From Dysgonomonas sp. 216 (lineage in GTDB: Bacteria > Bacteroidota > Bacteroidia > Bacteroidales > Dysgonomonadaceae), in assembly GCF_010501065.1 (NCBI RefSeq), contig NZ_QVMM01000006.1, positions 754-64,753 on the forward strand: 64,000 nt of DNA, given 5' to 3'. Position numbers and translations under genes: made by a program. Positions 42,026-51,681 of this stretch are shown here, in pieces. Under the pieces are notes generated by a model. The model was not told the DNA's origin. It saw only the letters and a list, made by a program, of their open reading frames with translations, and did not search any database. Position 1 is the stretch's first letter, and every line of letters starts with the position of its first letter.

Positions 42026-44478
42026 TGGCACTATTTGTTGATGTAATTCTGCCTCTTCCCCTCGATTCGTTGTTTACGTATACGGTTCAGGATAATCCGG
42101 ACGATGTGAAACAAGGATGCAGGGTTATTGTACAGTTTGGTAAAAGGAAGTATTACACGGCAATAGTAGTCAATGTTTACGAAGGTGAACCTAAAGAAGG
42201 AATAAAGGAAATAATATCGGTTCTCGACAGGGAGCCGATTGTTTTTTCAACCCAGCTCGAATTTTGGAACTGGGTATCGTCGTACTATATGTGTAGCATT
42301 GGCGATGTGTATAAGGCTGCTTTGCCGTCGGCTCTTAAACTGGAGAGCGAAACTCTGATTGCTAAGATTGATGGGTTTGAGAAGAAATCCGAATTTACCC
42401 CTACCGAGCTAAAGGTATATTATGCCTTGCCCGATAATGAGGCGGTTAAAATATCGGAGTTGGAAAAACAGCTTAAAATAAGCAACATTATACCTTATGT
42501 GAAGTCGCTTGTCGACAAAGGAGCAATAGAGATAAGCGAAGATATAAGGAATAACTATATATCGAAAAAGAGGAATGTTATTTCCTTAGCTAAGGATTTT
42601 TCGGAACGCGAGCTTCATCTTTTTATTGACATACTGCAGCGTGCAAAGAAGCAGCAACAACTTTTGATGGAATTTCTCCGAATCAGAGAAGAGGCTTCGG
42701 ATATAAAGTTGTTTAGCATAGATAAAAAAGAACTGTCTGATAAAACAGGCATTGCTTCTGCCATAATAGATGCATTGGTCGACCGTAAGATATTAAAGCA
42801 AACGCAGGAAGAAATCAGTCGTTTCAACTACGGACAGGCTAATCCTGAAGCATCGAATACATTGAATGCTCATCAGCAGGAGGCATACAACAAAATACAA
42901 TCTTTGTTTAACAACAAATCTGTAGTATTGCTCCATGGTGTAACATCGAGCGGAAAAACAGAAATTTACATCCGCATGATAGCCGAAGCTATTGCCCGTG
43001 GGCAACAAGTATTGTATTTATTGCCCGAAATAGCCTTGACTACACAAATTACGGAACGTTTAAAATCTGTATTCGGAAACAAATTGTCGGTCTATCACTC
43101 AAAATTTAACGATAATGAACGTGCCGAAACGTGGACAACACTTGTCTCTCAGGGGGAGGGAAGGGTTGTTTTAGGAGCGCGTTCTGCTATATTTTTGCCT
43201 TTTTCCGATCTGAGCCTCATAATAGTTGACGAAGAACACGAAAGTTCTTATAAGCAACAAGACCCTGCACCTCGTTATAATGCTCGTAATGCAGCTATTG
43301 TGTTAGCTAATATACACAAGTGTAAGGTTTTGCTTGGTACAGCAACTCCGTCTGTCGAAACTTACTACAATGCACGGAACGGAAAATTCGGTTTAGTTAC
43401 CCTGACTAAACGGCACGATGAAATTGAACTTCCCGAAATTGTACCCGTTAACACAAAAGAATTAAAACGGCGCAAACAAATGAAATCTGTTTTGTCGCCT
43501 CCCCTAATAGATAAAATGAAGATTGCTTTTTCCGACGGCAAGCAGGCTATATTGTTTCAGAACCGTAGGGGATTTGCTCCGCTTATTGAATGTAAGGTCT
43601 GCTCGTGGACAAAGTATTGCGATCATTGCGATGTGAGTCTTACCTATCACAAAGGGCAGGGTGTTATGGTGTGTCACTATTGCGGTGCAACTTACCGTAT
43701 ACCTGATGTGTGCCCGAATTGCGAAACACCTACATTGGATGTTGTAGGATATGGAACAGAACGTATTGCGGAGGAAGTTGGCGAAGTATTTCCTGATGCT
43801 TCGATTGCACGGATGGATTTGGATACAACACGCACAAAGAGGGCTTACGAGCATATTATATCCGATTTTGAATCGGGGAAAACGAATGTGCTTATCGGTA
43901 CTCAAATGGTATCGAAAGGATTGGATTTTGACAATGTAACCGTGGTTGGTATATTAAACGCTGATGGTTTGTTGAACTATCCCGATTTCAGGGCGCACGA
44001 AAAGGCATTTCAGCTTATGACACAGGTTAGCGGACGTGCGGGACGAAAGAATGCGCGTGGGCTTGTTTTGCTGCAAACGGCTAATCCGCAGCATCCTATA
44101 ATAAAGGATGTGGTAAATAATGACTATGAAAATTTTTATGATACACAGATAGCCGAACGTCAATTGTTTCGCTATCCTCCTTTTTACAGGCTTATATCTG
44201 TTGTGTTGAAAGCAAGGGACGAGCGTGTGCTTGAAGAGGCTTCACGCCATTTTGCGCAAATACTGAGAGAATCGTTCGGCGAAAATGTTTTGGGGCCAAC
44301 AAAGCCGCCTGTTGCCCGTGTGCAATCGTTGTATATAAGAAATATACTTCTGAAAGTGGAGATTCAGGCATCGCCGCAAAAGGTAAGGGATGCTATTAAG
44401 TATTATAAAGAATATCTGTTTTCGCAGCCCGATTTCAAGTCGGTACTTATCCAGTTTGATGTAGACCCATTGGTATAA
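42025..44478 (+). CDS. priA: primosomal replication restart helicase PriA
   Basis: An 817-residue SF2 helicase. The N-terminal 3'-end-binding domain is followed by Walker A GVTSSGKTEIY, motif II DEEHESSYK, and LGTATPSVET. The zinc-binding motif with paired cysteines (CKVCSWTKYCDHC then CHYC and CPNC) lies at about 530-570. The C-terminal helicase half contains GTQMVSKGLDF and QVSGRAGR. PriA restarts stalled forks by loading the replicative helicase. Length and motifs are standard. Confidence 0.96.
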   Translation: MALFVDVILPLPLDSLFTYTVQDNPDDVKQGCRVIVQFGKRKYYTAIVVNVYEGEPKEGIKEIISVLDREPIVFSTQLEFWNWVSSYYMCSIGDVYKAALPSALKLESETLIAKIDGFEKKSEFTPTELKVYYALPDNEAVKISELEKQLKISNIIPYVKSLVDKGAIEISEDIRNNYISKKRNVISLAKDFSERELHLFIDILQRAKKQQQLLMEFLRIREEASDIKLFSIDKKELSDKTGIASAIIDALVDRKILKQTQEEISRFNYGQANPEASNTLNAHQQEAYNKIQSLFNNKSVVLLHGVTSSGKTEIYIRMIAEAIARGQQVLYLLPEIALTTQITERLKSVFGNKLSVYHSKFNDNERAETWTTLVSQGEGRVVLGARSAIFLPFSDLSLIIVDEEHESSYKQQDPAPRYNARNAAIVLANIHKCKVLLGTATPSVETYYNARNGKFGLVTLTKRHDEIELPEIVPVNTKELKRRKQMKSVLSPPLIDKMKIAFSDGKQAILFQNRRGFAPLIECKVCSWTKYCDHCDVSLTYHKGQGVMVCHYCGATYRIPDVCPNCETPTLDVVGYGTERIAEEVGEVFPDASIARMDLDTTRTKRAYEHIISDFESGKTNVLIGTQMVSKGLDFDNVTVVGILNADGLLNYPDFRAHEKAFQLMTQVSGRAGRKNARGLVLLQTANPQHPIIKDVVNNDYENFYDTQIAERQLFRYPPFYRLISVVLKARDERVLEEASRHFAQILRESFGENVLGPTKPPVARVQSLYIRNILLKVEIQASPQKVRDAIKYYKEYLFSQPDFKSVLIQFDVDPLV

Positions 44479-44491
44479 ACTTACTGCCTGC

Positions 44492-44523
44492 CAAAGAAAA
44501 AGGCCACCCGTAATGGATAGCCT
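44492..44523 (-). terminator. terminator of rplS
   Basis: On the minus strand AGGCTATCC / GGGTGGCCT pairs with two G-U pairs (44523-44501), followed by TTTTTC. It sits between the convergent priA and rplS genes. Confidence 0.7.
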
Positions 44524-44564
44524 CTTTTTCTCTTCTGCAAAGCCTTTCGGCTCTCTCAAGAAAA

Positions 44565-44927
44565 TTATTTGCTAGTAGTAGCAACTCTTTTTTCTTTGAT
44601 TCTTGCTTTTTTACCTGTAAGAGCACGAAGGTAATACAATTTAGCTCTACGAACTTTACCAACTTTGTTTACAGTGATGCTGTCGATAAATGGAGATTCA
44701 AGAGGAAAAATTCTCTCTACACCAATGTTATCAGACATTTTACGAACAGTGAAACGTTTTTTATCGCCGTGTCCTCCTATTTTAATAACAACACCACGAT
44801 ATTGCTGAACGCGTTCTTTGTTACCTTCTTTAATACGGTAAGCGACTGTTACAGTATCACCACTTTTAAATTTAGGATGCTCTTTCCCTGTGGCAAATGC
44901 TTGTTCTGCAATCTTAATTAAATCCAT
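44565..44927 (-). CDS. rplS: 50S ribosomal protein L19
   Basis: A 120-residue protein with the L19 signature: [47 protein letters not shown] split across the middle, and [18 protein letters not shown] near the end. L19 lies at the interface of the two ribosomal subunits. It has its own strong promoter and terminator. Confidence 0.97.
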   Translation of the reverse strand: MDLIKIAEQAFATGKEHPKFKSGDTVTVAYRIKEGNKERVQQYRGVVIKIGGHGDKKRFTVRKMSDNIGVERIFPLESPFIDSITVNKVGKVRRAKLYYLRALTGKKARIKEKRVATTSK

Positions 44928-45002
44928 CTTTTTTAATAGCTATTATTGTGATTCTACGCAATATACACGGGCTTGTCCCGTCAGAGATTACGCAAAGCGG
45001 TG

Positions 45003-45032
45003 CAAAGATAGATATTTTTTTATAATTGACAA
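45003..45032 (-). promoter_or_regulatory. promoter of rplS
   Basis: On the minus strand TTG (45032-45030), 19 bases, then TATCTTTG (45010-45003). The spacing is ideal and the leader is about 70 bases long. Confidence 0.65.
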
Positions 45033-45062
45033 GTTATTGGTTTATATAATAAACACTTCGGT

Positions 45063-45938
45063 TCAATCTCTGAATCGTTTTGTCAACTCGTCAAAAGCAT
45101 CGATGCGCCTGTCGCGAAAGAATGGCCACATGCGGCGTACCTCTTCCGACCGTTTCATATTTATTTCTACTACCTGTGTCTCTTCGTCCGAGTTGCTGCC
45201 TTGCCAAAGAAGTTCGCCTTGCGGACCTGCTACAAAGCTGTTGCCCCAAAACTGAATGCCGTTTGTTTGTGCTGACGGATCGGGTTCGTAACCGGTACGG
45301 TTTACCGACACCACATGCAGGCCATTTGCCACCGCATGTCCTCGTTGCGATATAACCCATGCGCCCAGCTGGCGTTGTTTCTCTTCGTCCGAATCGGTCG
45401 ATTCCCAACCTATTGCTGTTGGATATATCAACAGGTCGGCTCCTGCCAATGCCATCAGACGTGCAGCTTCGGGATACCATTGATCCCAGCAAACCAATAC
45501 TCCCAATTTTCCGACTGATGTTTCGATTGGCCGAAAACCCAAATCGCCGGGTGTAAAGTAAAACTTCTCGTAATAAGCCGGATCGTCGGGGATATGCATT
45601 TTACGGTATTTGCCAGCAATACTGCCGTTTTTTTCAATAACTACCGCTGTATTATGGTATAAACCGGGTGCGCGGCGTTCGAACAGCGAAAGAACCAATA
45701 CTATGCCCAATTCTTTGGCCAATGCTCCAAATTCGTCAGTCGATTTTCCGGGTATAGTTTCCGCTAAATCAAAAATATCAGGATCTTCAACCTGACAAAA
45801 GTAAAGCGAATTGTGCAGCTCCTGTAAAACAACTAATTCGGCTCCTTGTGCAGCTACAGCTTTTATGTTTTCTTTCAGCTTGTTTATATTGACGCTTGTT
45901 TCGGATGCATTTTTTTGTTGAACGATTCCTATTTTCAT
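45063..45938 (-). CDS. aguB: N-carbamoylputrescine amidase
   Basis: A 291-residue nitrilase-superfamily enzyme with the Glu-Lys-Cys triad: Glu in VVLQELHNSLYF, Lys in GKYRKMHIPDD, Cys in LVCWDQWYPEAARL. It converts N-carbamoylputrescine to putrescine, CO2 and ammonia. It lies 13 bp after agmatine deiminase on the minus strand, which supplies its substrate, so the assignment is firm. Together the pair makes putrescine from agmatine. Confidence 0.94.
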   Translation of the reverse strand: MKIGIVQQKNASETSVNINKLKENIKAVAAQGAELVVLQELHNSLYFCQVEDPDIFDLAETIPGKSTDEFGALAKELGIVLVLSLFERRAPGLYHNTAVVIEKNGSIAGKYRKMHIPDDPAYYEKFYFTPGDLGFRPIETSVGKLGVLVCWDQWYPEAARLMALAGADLLIYPTAIGWESTDSDEEKQRQLGAWVISQRGHAVANGLHVVSVNRTGYEPDPSAQTNGIQFWGNSFVAGPQGELLWQGSNSDEETQVVEINMKRSEEVRRMWPFFRDRRIDAFDELTKRFRD

Positions 45939-45951
45939 TATATCTGATCTT

Positions 45952-46980
45952 TTATTTTACGTAGTTTTCGGGATACTGCATTGTTACACAGTGTAACGAT
46001 CCGTGTTGTTTTATAATAGGCAAACAATTTATTCCGATAATCTCTCTGTCGGGGAAAGCTTTTTGTATTTGCTCCAATGCCGGTTTGTCTTTATTGCTTT
46101 TGTAAGTAGGTACTAACACAGCCCCGTTTATTATCAGAAAATTAGCATAAGTGGCGGGTAATCGCTCTCCGTCTTCCATTACTTTGTTAGCCATAGGGAG
46201 CGGAATCAGGTTGTATGGTTTTCCTTCGAAATCGGTAAACGATCGCAGTTGTTCTTCCATTTTTGATAATGCACCGTGATGTTCGTCCGTTGGGTCGTCA
46301 CATTTTACGTATGCAATGGTGCGCTCGTCGCAAAAGCGGGCAAGTGTGTCGATATGGCTGTCGGTATCGTCTCCGGCCAGATATCCGTAATCGACCCAAA
46401 GCACACGGTTTAAACCAAATGATTTTTTCAGGTATTCTTCCACTCCGCCTTTGTCGAGATATGAATTTCTGTTGGGCGAAAGCAGGCACTCCGAGGTGGT
46501 TAATAATGTTCCTTTTCCGTCGGTTTCGAGAGAACCGCCTTCCAGCACAAAATCTTTTTTATTTATTAATTGTACTTCGGGTGCAAAACAATTCATTTTG
46601 AATAATTCCCTGTTTATTAAATTGTCGGAATTTGCGGCAAATTTCATTCCCCAACCGTTGAATGTGAAATCGTATAAAACGGGTTTGTCTTCAATCAGAA
46701 CCGATATTGAGCCATGGTCGCGTGCCCATGTGTCGTTCGATGGAATTTCGACAAGTATCAGGTTCGACTTGTCGAAACCGTCGCCTAATAAAAATTTTAC
46801 TAAAGGCGAGTTATGGCAAACAATAATAAGTTTCTGACGTTTCAGAATTTCCTGTGCAATATTAACAAAACAAGCCGAGATTTCTTCGAGCATATATGCC
46901 CAGTCCGAAAATTCGTGAGGCCATGTCAGTTGTATTGCACTTTGCGAATACCACTCGGGCGGAAAAAATACTTTCGACAT
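45952..46980 (-). CDS. aguA: agmatine deiminase
   Basis: A 342-residue guanidine-modifying enzyme of the peptidyl-arginine deiminase fold. Motifs are DHGSISVL, LEGGSLETDG, DDTDSHIDTLARF (catalytic His and Asp) and the terminal HGSLHCVTMQYP with the nucleophilic Cys. It hydrolyses agmatine to N-carbamoylputrescine and ammonia. A 9-bp hairpin-forming dyad (47013-47036) lies 33 bp upstream of the start and could be an operator. Confidence 0.94.
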   Translation of the reverse strand: MSKVFFPPEWYSQSAIQLTWPHEFSDWAYMLEEISACFVNIAQEILKRQKLIIVCHNSPLVKFLLGDGFDKSNLILVEIPSNDTWARDHGSISVLIEDKPVLYDFTFNGWGMKFAANSDNLINRELFKMNCFAPEVQLINKKDFVLEGGSLETDGKGTLLTTSECLLSPNRNSYLDKGGVEEYLKKSFGLNRVLWVDYGYLAGDDTDSHIDTLARFCDERTIAYVKCDDPTDEHHGALSKMEEQLRSFTDFEGKPYNLIPLPMANKVMEDGERLPATYANFLIINGAVLVPTYKSNKDKPALEQIQKAFPDREIIGINCLPIIKQHGSLHCVTMQYPENYVK

Positions 46981-47012
46981 ATACTGTAATTCTTATTTTT
47001 ATTAAAAACTTA

Positions 47013-47036
47013 GTTATTCTATTTGTCTAGAATAAC
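47013..47036 (-). promoter_or_regulatory. dyad upstream of aguA; surrounding intergenic gap
   Basis: GTTATTCTA (47013-47021) and TAGAATAAC (47028-47036) are a perfect 9-bp inverted repeat with a six-base loop. The gap 46981-47378 holds no gene. It also contains two AT-rich copies of a motif with CTGACA/TTACAG followed by TTTTTATCTG (around 47075-47110 and 47246-47275); a related copy occurs at 48478-48510. Confidence 0.45.
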
Positions 47037-47378
47037 GATGCCGTTTAAAAGCTGTTTAAAGTCTGTTGTTTGAAAAACCTTACATATCTGACAGCTTTTT
47101 TTACTTTTGAATGTTTTATGTAAACTGTTAGTATTCTAAATATTGAAACTATTCCAATTGTATTTGCGAGGCTTTATCCCGAAATTCTATCGATGTAGAA
47201 TTAGCTTGTTATCCTAATGCCTTAAATCATGCGATTTTTCGAAAACCTGACAAACCTTACAGTTTTTATCTGTTTTTTATAACAGTTAATAGTGTCCGAT
47301 GTTTATTTTGTCGTCCCGTTTTCTATATAGATAAAACAAGGGAGTATAATACTCAGTAATTCAACCGAAAATGCAAAA

Positions 47379-48440
47379 TTACAAATTAATTTCCCGAATC
47401 AGATGTTTTTGTTTCGAGCCTTTAAATATTCTTTCGTTTTTCACATGTCCTTTTAGCTCGGGTGCGGGAACTCCACTTCCAAATTGTTTGTCGGCAATTT
47501 CGATAAATGCTTCATCCCATAGTTGGGCATTGATAAAACTATTGAGTAGCAGGCTGCCCCCTTCAACCAGTAGCGAGTCTATTTTCAGTTCGTTTAATTT
47601 GCTCAACAAAGTAGGTAAAAGATGCTTGTCGAACGGTATTTCTACATAAGTGACATTTATCTCGCTTGGTTGGTTGTCAGGAAGACTTTCGGTAAAGATC
47701 AATGTCCGGATACTATTGTCAAATATTTTATAATCTTTAGGTATTCGTCCTAGCCTGTCGAGAACAATACGGATAGGATTTTTTCCATACCAATAGCGGG
47801 TTGTAAGCGAAGGGTTGTCGTTAATCGCTGTATTTGTTCCTATCATAATTGCGGCAACTTCCGAACGTAGCTTATGCACGAGCATACGTGTAAATTCGTT
47901 TGATATTGGGGTAGGAGTGTGCAGGCTGTTTTCTGTTCGTAATTTGTCAATAAAGCCGTCTTCGGTCTGTGCCCATTTCAGATAGATATAAGGGCGTTTT
48001 TTCACTTGTGCCGAAATGAATTCCTTATTAAGCAAGCGGGCTTCGTGTTCAAGAACCCCTGTTATTACTTCAATTCCTGCGTTTTGTAGCATCCTTATTC
48101 CTCGTCCCGAAACTTCGGGGTAAGGGTCGGTCGTTGCTACAACTACTTTCGGTATTCCCGAGTCTATTATTAGTTGCGAGCAAGGTGGCGTTTTGCCATA
48201 ATGTGAGCAGGGTTCGAGCGATACATAAATTACAGATTCGCGCAAAAGCGACTTATCTTTTACACTGTTTATTGCGTTTACCTCGGCGTGTGGCTTCCCG
48301 TATTCTCTGTGAAAACCTTCTCCTATTATTTTGTTGTTGTGTACAATAACAGCTCCTACCATAGGGTTAGGGCTGACATATCCTCTGCCGTTTTCGGCGA
48401 GTTGCAAACAACGTCGCATATATTTTTCTTCGGTGGTCAT
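47379..48440 (-). CDS. ribD: bifunctional pyrimidine deaminase/reductase RibD
   Basis: A 353-residue riboflavin enzyme from the ATG at 48440 (MTTEEKYMRRCLQLA). The N-terminal deaminase has the zinc site HAEVNAI and SLEPCSHYGKTPPC. The C-terminal reductase contains GTNTAINDNPSLTTR and VEGGSLLLNSFI. It performs the second and third steps of riboflavin synthesis. A TTG ten codons upstream is an unlikely start. No other rib gene is adjacent. Confidence 0.95.
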   Translation of the reverse strand: MTTEEKYMRRCLQLAENGRGYVSPNPMVGAVIVHNNKIIGEGFHREYGKPHAEVNAINSVKDKSLLRESVIYVSLEPCSHYGKTPPCSQLIIDSGIPKVVVATTDPYPEVSGRGIRMLQNAGIEVITGVLEHEARLLNKEFISAQVKKRPYIYLKWAQTEDGFIDKLRTENSLHTPTPISNEFTRMLVHKLRSEVAAIMIGTNTAINDNPSLTTRYWYGKNPIRIVLDRLGRIPKDYKIFDNSIRTLIFTESLPDNQPSEINVTYVEIPFDKHLLPTLLSKLNELKIDSLLVEGGSLLLNSFINAQLWDEAFIEIADKQFGSGVPAPELKGHVKNERIFKGSKQKHLIREINL

Positions 48441-48572
48441 TCTCCCAATTTCTTTGATTTGCTGTTGCAATTTACAAAAAACCTGACAGTTTTATATCTG
48501 TATCTTATTATAAAATAGCAAAGGCCGATAATTGCTATCGACCCATACTTGGTGTTACTATCATGAAAAATA

Positions 48573-49373
48573 TTACTGTTGGCGATAATGTACAATTGCC
48601 GAATCGGCTTTGAGTTCGATGTTTAATCTGGCATCTTTATTTTTAGGATTCCAATAAAGTTCTCTGGCTTCCGATTTGGGAAAATATACGCTCTTATGTC
48701 TTGAGCTTGTAAGAACTTCGACTTGTATGTCGCAATCTTTAACTTCCCACCAGTCAAGAGCGTCAAGATCGATATTTAATGTGTCAACTTTTGATTTTTT
48801 TATGCTAAAACTATTGTTTCGTTTTATTTCAGGTGTTATTTTCTTAATACTACAGTTTTCGATATTTATTGAGCCTGTCATTTTTATATTAACATCATCT
48901 GTAACTATATTCTTTAAGTTAGCACCTAATCCGTAAACATTACTGATTATATTGATTGACGAATCGGCGGATAACTTAAGGTCCATTTTTTCAACAAACA
49001 AATTTGACTTAATATTATGATCTTCATACAATCTGTCAAGGTTTAGCTTAATAATAAGAGTATCGTTCGAGTTTTTTATGTTGACATATGGCTGTAACTT
49101 TTTCGAATATGTAATTTCCTTTTTATTATTCGTTTTTGCTGCCGGTTCAATAAATAAACATCCTTTCAGGTAATGTTGATTGTTCTGTTGTGTTTCATAA
49201 TCCAATAAAACAACTTTGTAAGGAGCTATTTCCATGTTGACGGGATTGTTGTTCAACCCAAAATCATATTTTGGTATACTATGATCCGCAATCCGTAAAT
49301 ATATTATAAAGGCTATTGTTACAGCTATAATCCCACCAATAACTCCCAGGAATATTTTAGATGTAGTTCTCAT
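48573..49373 (-). CDS. membrane-anchored protein of unknown function, last gene of the GntR/ABC operon
   Basis: A 266-residue protein with one N-terminal membrane helix (about 7-27) and an extracytoplasmic domain that looks beta-rich, with repeated short strands such as INIISNVYGLGANLKNI and SINIENCSIKKI. This recalls the repetitive beta-helix of GIN/DUF2807-type adhesin-like domains, but the match is weak. It lies 12 bp after the GntR regulator, so it is cotranscribed with the ABC genes. Confidence 0.6.
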   Translation of the reverse strand: MRTTSKIFLGVIGGIIAVTIAFIIYLRIADHSIPKYDFGLNNNPVNMEIAPYKVVLLDYETQQNNQHYLKGCLFIEPAAKTNNKKEITYSKKLQPYVNIKNSNDTLIIKLNLDRLYEDHNIKSNLFVEKMDLKLSADSSINIISNVYGLGANLKNIVTDDVNIKMTGSINIENCSIKKITPEIKRNNSFSIKKSKVDTLNIDLDALDWWEVKDCDIQVEVLTSSRHKSVYFPKSEARELYWNPKNKDARLNIELKADSAIVHYRQQ

Positions 49374-49385
49374 ATTTTGTATTAT

Positions 49386-49751
49386 TTATTGATTCTTTTT
49401 ATATTCTTCATACATTTTCATTACATCTTCCATTGTAATGTCAAGTGTATATATTTGTTTGAAAAAGTCGTTAATGTCGCTTTTCAAAAAGTTGTTTTTA
49501 CGCATTTCCTTTATCCTGTTTTTTGCTCCATCGGCAACAAAATAACCGATACCTCTTTTGTTATAGATAATTTCTTGCGATTGCAAACTTTCGAACGAGC
49601 GCATAACCGTGTTGAAGTTCACTTCTACTATCGAGGCATATTCGCGTACCGACGGAATGCGTTCGGTTTCGGGGTGTTTATCGAGTAAAATCTCGTCACA
49701 AATACGCTCTGCTATTTGTAAGTATATTGCTTTGTTTTCTTTAAAATCCAT
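49386..49751 (-). CDS. GntR-family regulator, YtrA type
   Basis: A 121-residue protein: a GntR winged helix (about 8-75; ERIPSVREYASIVEVNFNTV, with the recognition helix at its end, then QSQEIIYNKRGIGYFV) and only a short helical C-terminal tail. This is the YtrA subfamily, whose members regulate the ABC genes in their own operon. It lies one base after the permease gene. A promoter-proximal dyad at 51484-51496 is a plausible operator. Confidence 0.9.
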   Translation of the reverse strand: MDFKENKAIYLQIAERICDEILLDKHPETERIPSVREYASIVEVNFNTVMRSFESLQSQEIIYNKRGIGYFVADGAKNRIKEMRKNNFLKSDINDFFKQIYTLDITMEDVMKMYEEYKKNQ

Positions 49752-49752
49752 G

Positions 49753-50619
49753 TTACCATCGTTTTATTATTTCCGATTCTTTAAACCGGAAGTATGCTAA
49801 TACCCAATTGAAAAGAGAGAATATGCATAAGAAGATTAGTGATAGATTTTTAGGCATCATGTTTCCTGTGCATGCATTCATTGCTGATGAAAACTCTTTT
49901 GTGCCCTCTTCGCCGCTAAACAAAGCTGAAGTTACAAAGTAGCAAATAAGACAATACGCTATAAAAATAGCTGTTCCGGCAGCAAAGGTTTTTACCAGTG
50001 AGTTTTTAGGCCAGAATGTAGTACCCAGAATAAATAATGATTGGAAGTAGAAATAAGAACAGATTATTATAAACACATGATACCAATTAGTGAAGAGAGT
50101 GGGTATCTCGTTACTATATCCGAATTCTGATGATATTAAATTGCTAAACTTTATAAACGGAATATTTATATCGGGGTAACGCACCGAGCAAAATAGCACT
50201 CTTGTTGCATCACTTAGTAAGAATATTGCCGAAAAAATAATTATGAATCCTAAGGTGAATGTAACCCACCGCGATAAATATTTTTCGAATGATGATGCAG
50301 GCAACATTAAGTATGAGATGCGCTTTACCTTATTATTTATCGGGTTCATTGCCTGTGCTGCTGCGATAAATCCAAACACAAAAAACAGTATAATGGCATA
50401 TCGTATCAAGTCGATATTTAGTTGTGCAGCATAAAATTGAAGTTCTGTGGCAGACTTATATTCTATATGATAAACTGTGGTTGAGTTCCATATAAAAATA
50501 AGAGTGAGTACTCCGTATATTGCAAGCATGTACAGCAAATATTTTTTCATGTTCTCCTGTGCGTCTTTGCAAAGAAGAAAGCCGAAGCGTTTTATGCTGA
50601 AAAAGTTATTGTTACTCAT
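49753..50619 (-). CDS. ABC transporter membrane protein
   Basis: A 288-residue integral membrane protein with six predicted helices (about 24-42, 72-90, 113-133, 178-198, 205-228 and 258-278). It contains the segment KRISYLMLPASSFEKYLSRW that is typical of the membrane partner in Bacteroidetes GntR/ABC operons. It follows the ATPase by 7 bp. Substrate unknown; envelope stress or antimicrobial peptide export is inference from the YtrA context. Confidence 0.75.
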   Translation of the reverse strand: MSNNNFFSIKRFGFLLCKDAQENMKKYLLYMLAIYGVLTLIFIWNSTTVYHIEYKSATELQFYAAQLNIDLIRYAIILFFVFGFIAAAQAMNPINNKVKRISYLMLPASSFEKYLSRWVTFTLGFIIIFSAIFLLSDATRVLFCSVRYPDINIPFIKFSNLISSEFGYSNEIPTLFTNWYHVFIIICSYFYFQSLFILGTTFWPKNSLVKTFAAGTAIFIAYCLICYFVTSALFSGEEGTKEFSSAMNACTGNMMPKNLSLIFLCIFSLFNWVLAYFRFKESEIIKRW

Positions 50620-50626
50620 AGTCGTA

Positions 50627-51457
50627 TTATTTTAAATAGTCGGTTAATTTATTGGGATTTTCTAACATTGCATTAAATAATAATTCGAGATTGAGTGGTG
50701 TTTCTTCGTCGTTATTATTTGGTAATATCAGGTTAAATCCCTGAATTGAAGGTGCGGCATATAGGGCGTCTTCTTTCAGTATGTTGTTGCTGCTCTCTAC
50801 AAAACGTAACTTTTTGCAGATAGATGTAGCAGATGTGTTCATCAATATTTTGTTTTCGTCGAGTATGATTATCTGTTCCAGTAAGTTATCTACATCTTTA
50901 ACCTGATGGGTTGAGATAAGTATGGTTTTATCGTCTGTCATTCCCGATGCAATAAATTTACGGAACTGGCTTTTCCCCGGAATATCGAGCCCGTTTGTCG
51001 GCTCGTCCATAACAAGCAGAGAGGTGTTGGTGGCTAAAGCAAAACTCATAAATATTTTTTTCTTTTGTCCCATCGATAAGGCCTGCAAATTTACATCGGG
51101 ATCCATATCGAAGCATTCGAGGTTCTTCTTTAATTGCTCGTTGCTGAAGTTGGGATAAAATACAGAGTTTATCTTTACGTATTTTTTTAACGATATATCG
51201 GGAAGGATAAATTCTTCGGGAACGATGAACATTTCATTTAGAGATGAAGGTAAACGATGTTTTACGTTTTTTTTGTCATACTCTATTTTTCCCGACTTCG
51301 ATGTTAACAATCCGGTCATAAGATAGAGGAGTGTAGACTTGCCGGCGCCATTTTTGCCTAACAGCCCGTATACTTTTCCTTTGTCGATAGTAAGGTCGAA
51401 ATTTTCAAATACTTGTTTCTTTTTGTATTTGAAGCTGATTTTTTCAAGTGTTGCCAT
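50627..51457 (-). CDS. ABC transporter ATP-binding protein
   Basis: A 276-residue ATPase: Walker A GKNGAGKST, signature LSMGQKKKIF, Walker B LLVMDEPTNGLD and switch histidine ISTHQVKD. The C-terminal 60 residues are an extension. It is the first gene of the minus-strand operon that continues with the membrane protein, GntR regulator and unknown anchored protein. Confidence 0.93.
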   Translation of the reverse strand: MATLEKISFKYKKKQVFENFDLTIDKGKVYGLLGKNGAGKSTLLYLMTGLLTSKSGKIEYDKKNVKHRLPSSLNEMFIVPEEFILPDISLKKYVKINSVFYPNFSNEQLKKNLECFDMDPDVNLQALSMGQKKKIFMSFALATNTSLLVMDEPTNGLDIPGKSQFRKFIASGMTDDKTILISTHQVKDVDNLLEQIIILDENKILMNTSATSICKKLRFVESSNNILKEDALYAAPSIQGFNLILPNNNDEETPLNLELLFNAMLENPNKLTDYLK

Positions 51458-51483
51458 AGTGATATTATATATGTTGTATAGTG

Positions 51484-51502
51484 TAATAGTGTATTAGTAT
51501 AC
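51484..51502 (-). promoter_or_regulatory. candidate operator of the GntR/ABC operon
   Basis: TAATA-GTG-TATTA (51484-51496) is a perfect short dyad followed by GTATAC (51497-51502), 27 bp before the ATPase start. It lies in a stretch with repeated GTATA and GTGTA. Binding by the YtrA-type regulator is inference. Confidence 0.4.
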
Positions 51503-51636
51503 GGCAAATGCATTTATTATTTTTTACTAAACAATACCTTTTCCGAAAAAATGTGATAATATTTAGTATATCCGGTTTATTTTTCCCGATACCGATTTAA
51601 TATTATTGCCCGTAACAGCTTGTAATTAAAAACAGT

Positions 51637-51644
51637 TATATTTG
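51637..51644 (+). promoter_or_regulatory. -7 box of the Sua5/YrdC-like gene
   Basis: TATATTTG, 37 bp before the ATG at 51682; no good -33 element. Confidence 0.4.
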
Positions 51645-51681
51645 TATTCTGTCCTGTATAAATGCTTAAGATTGTTTGAAT

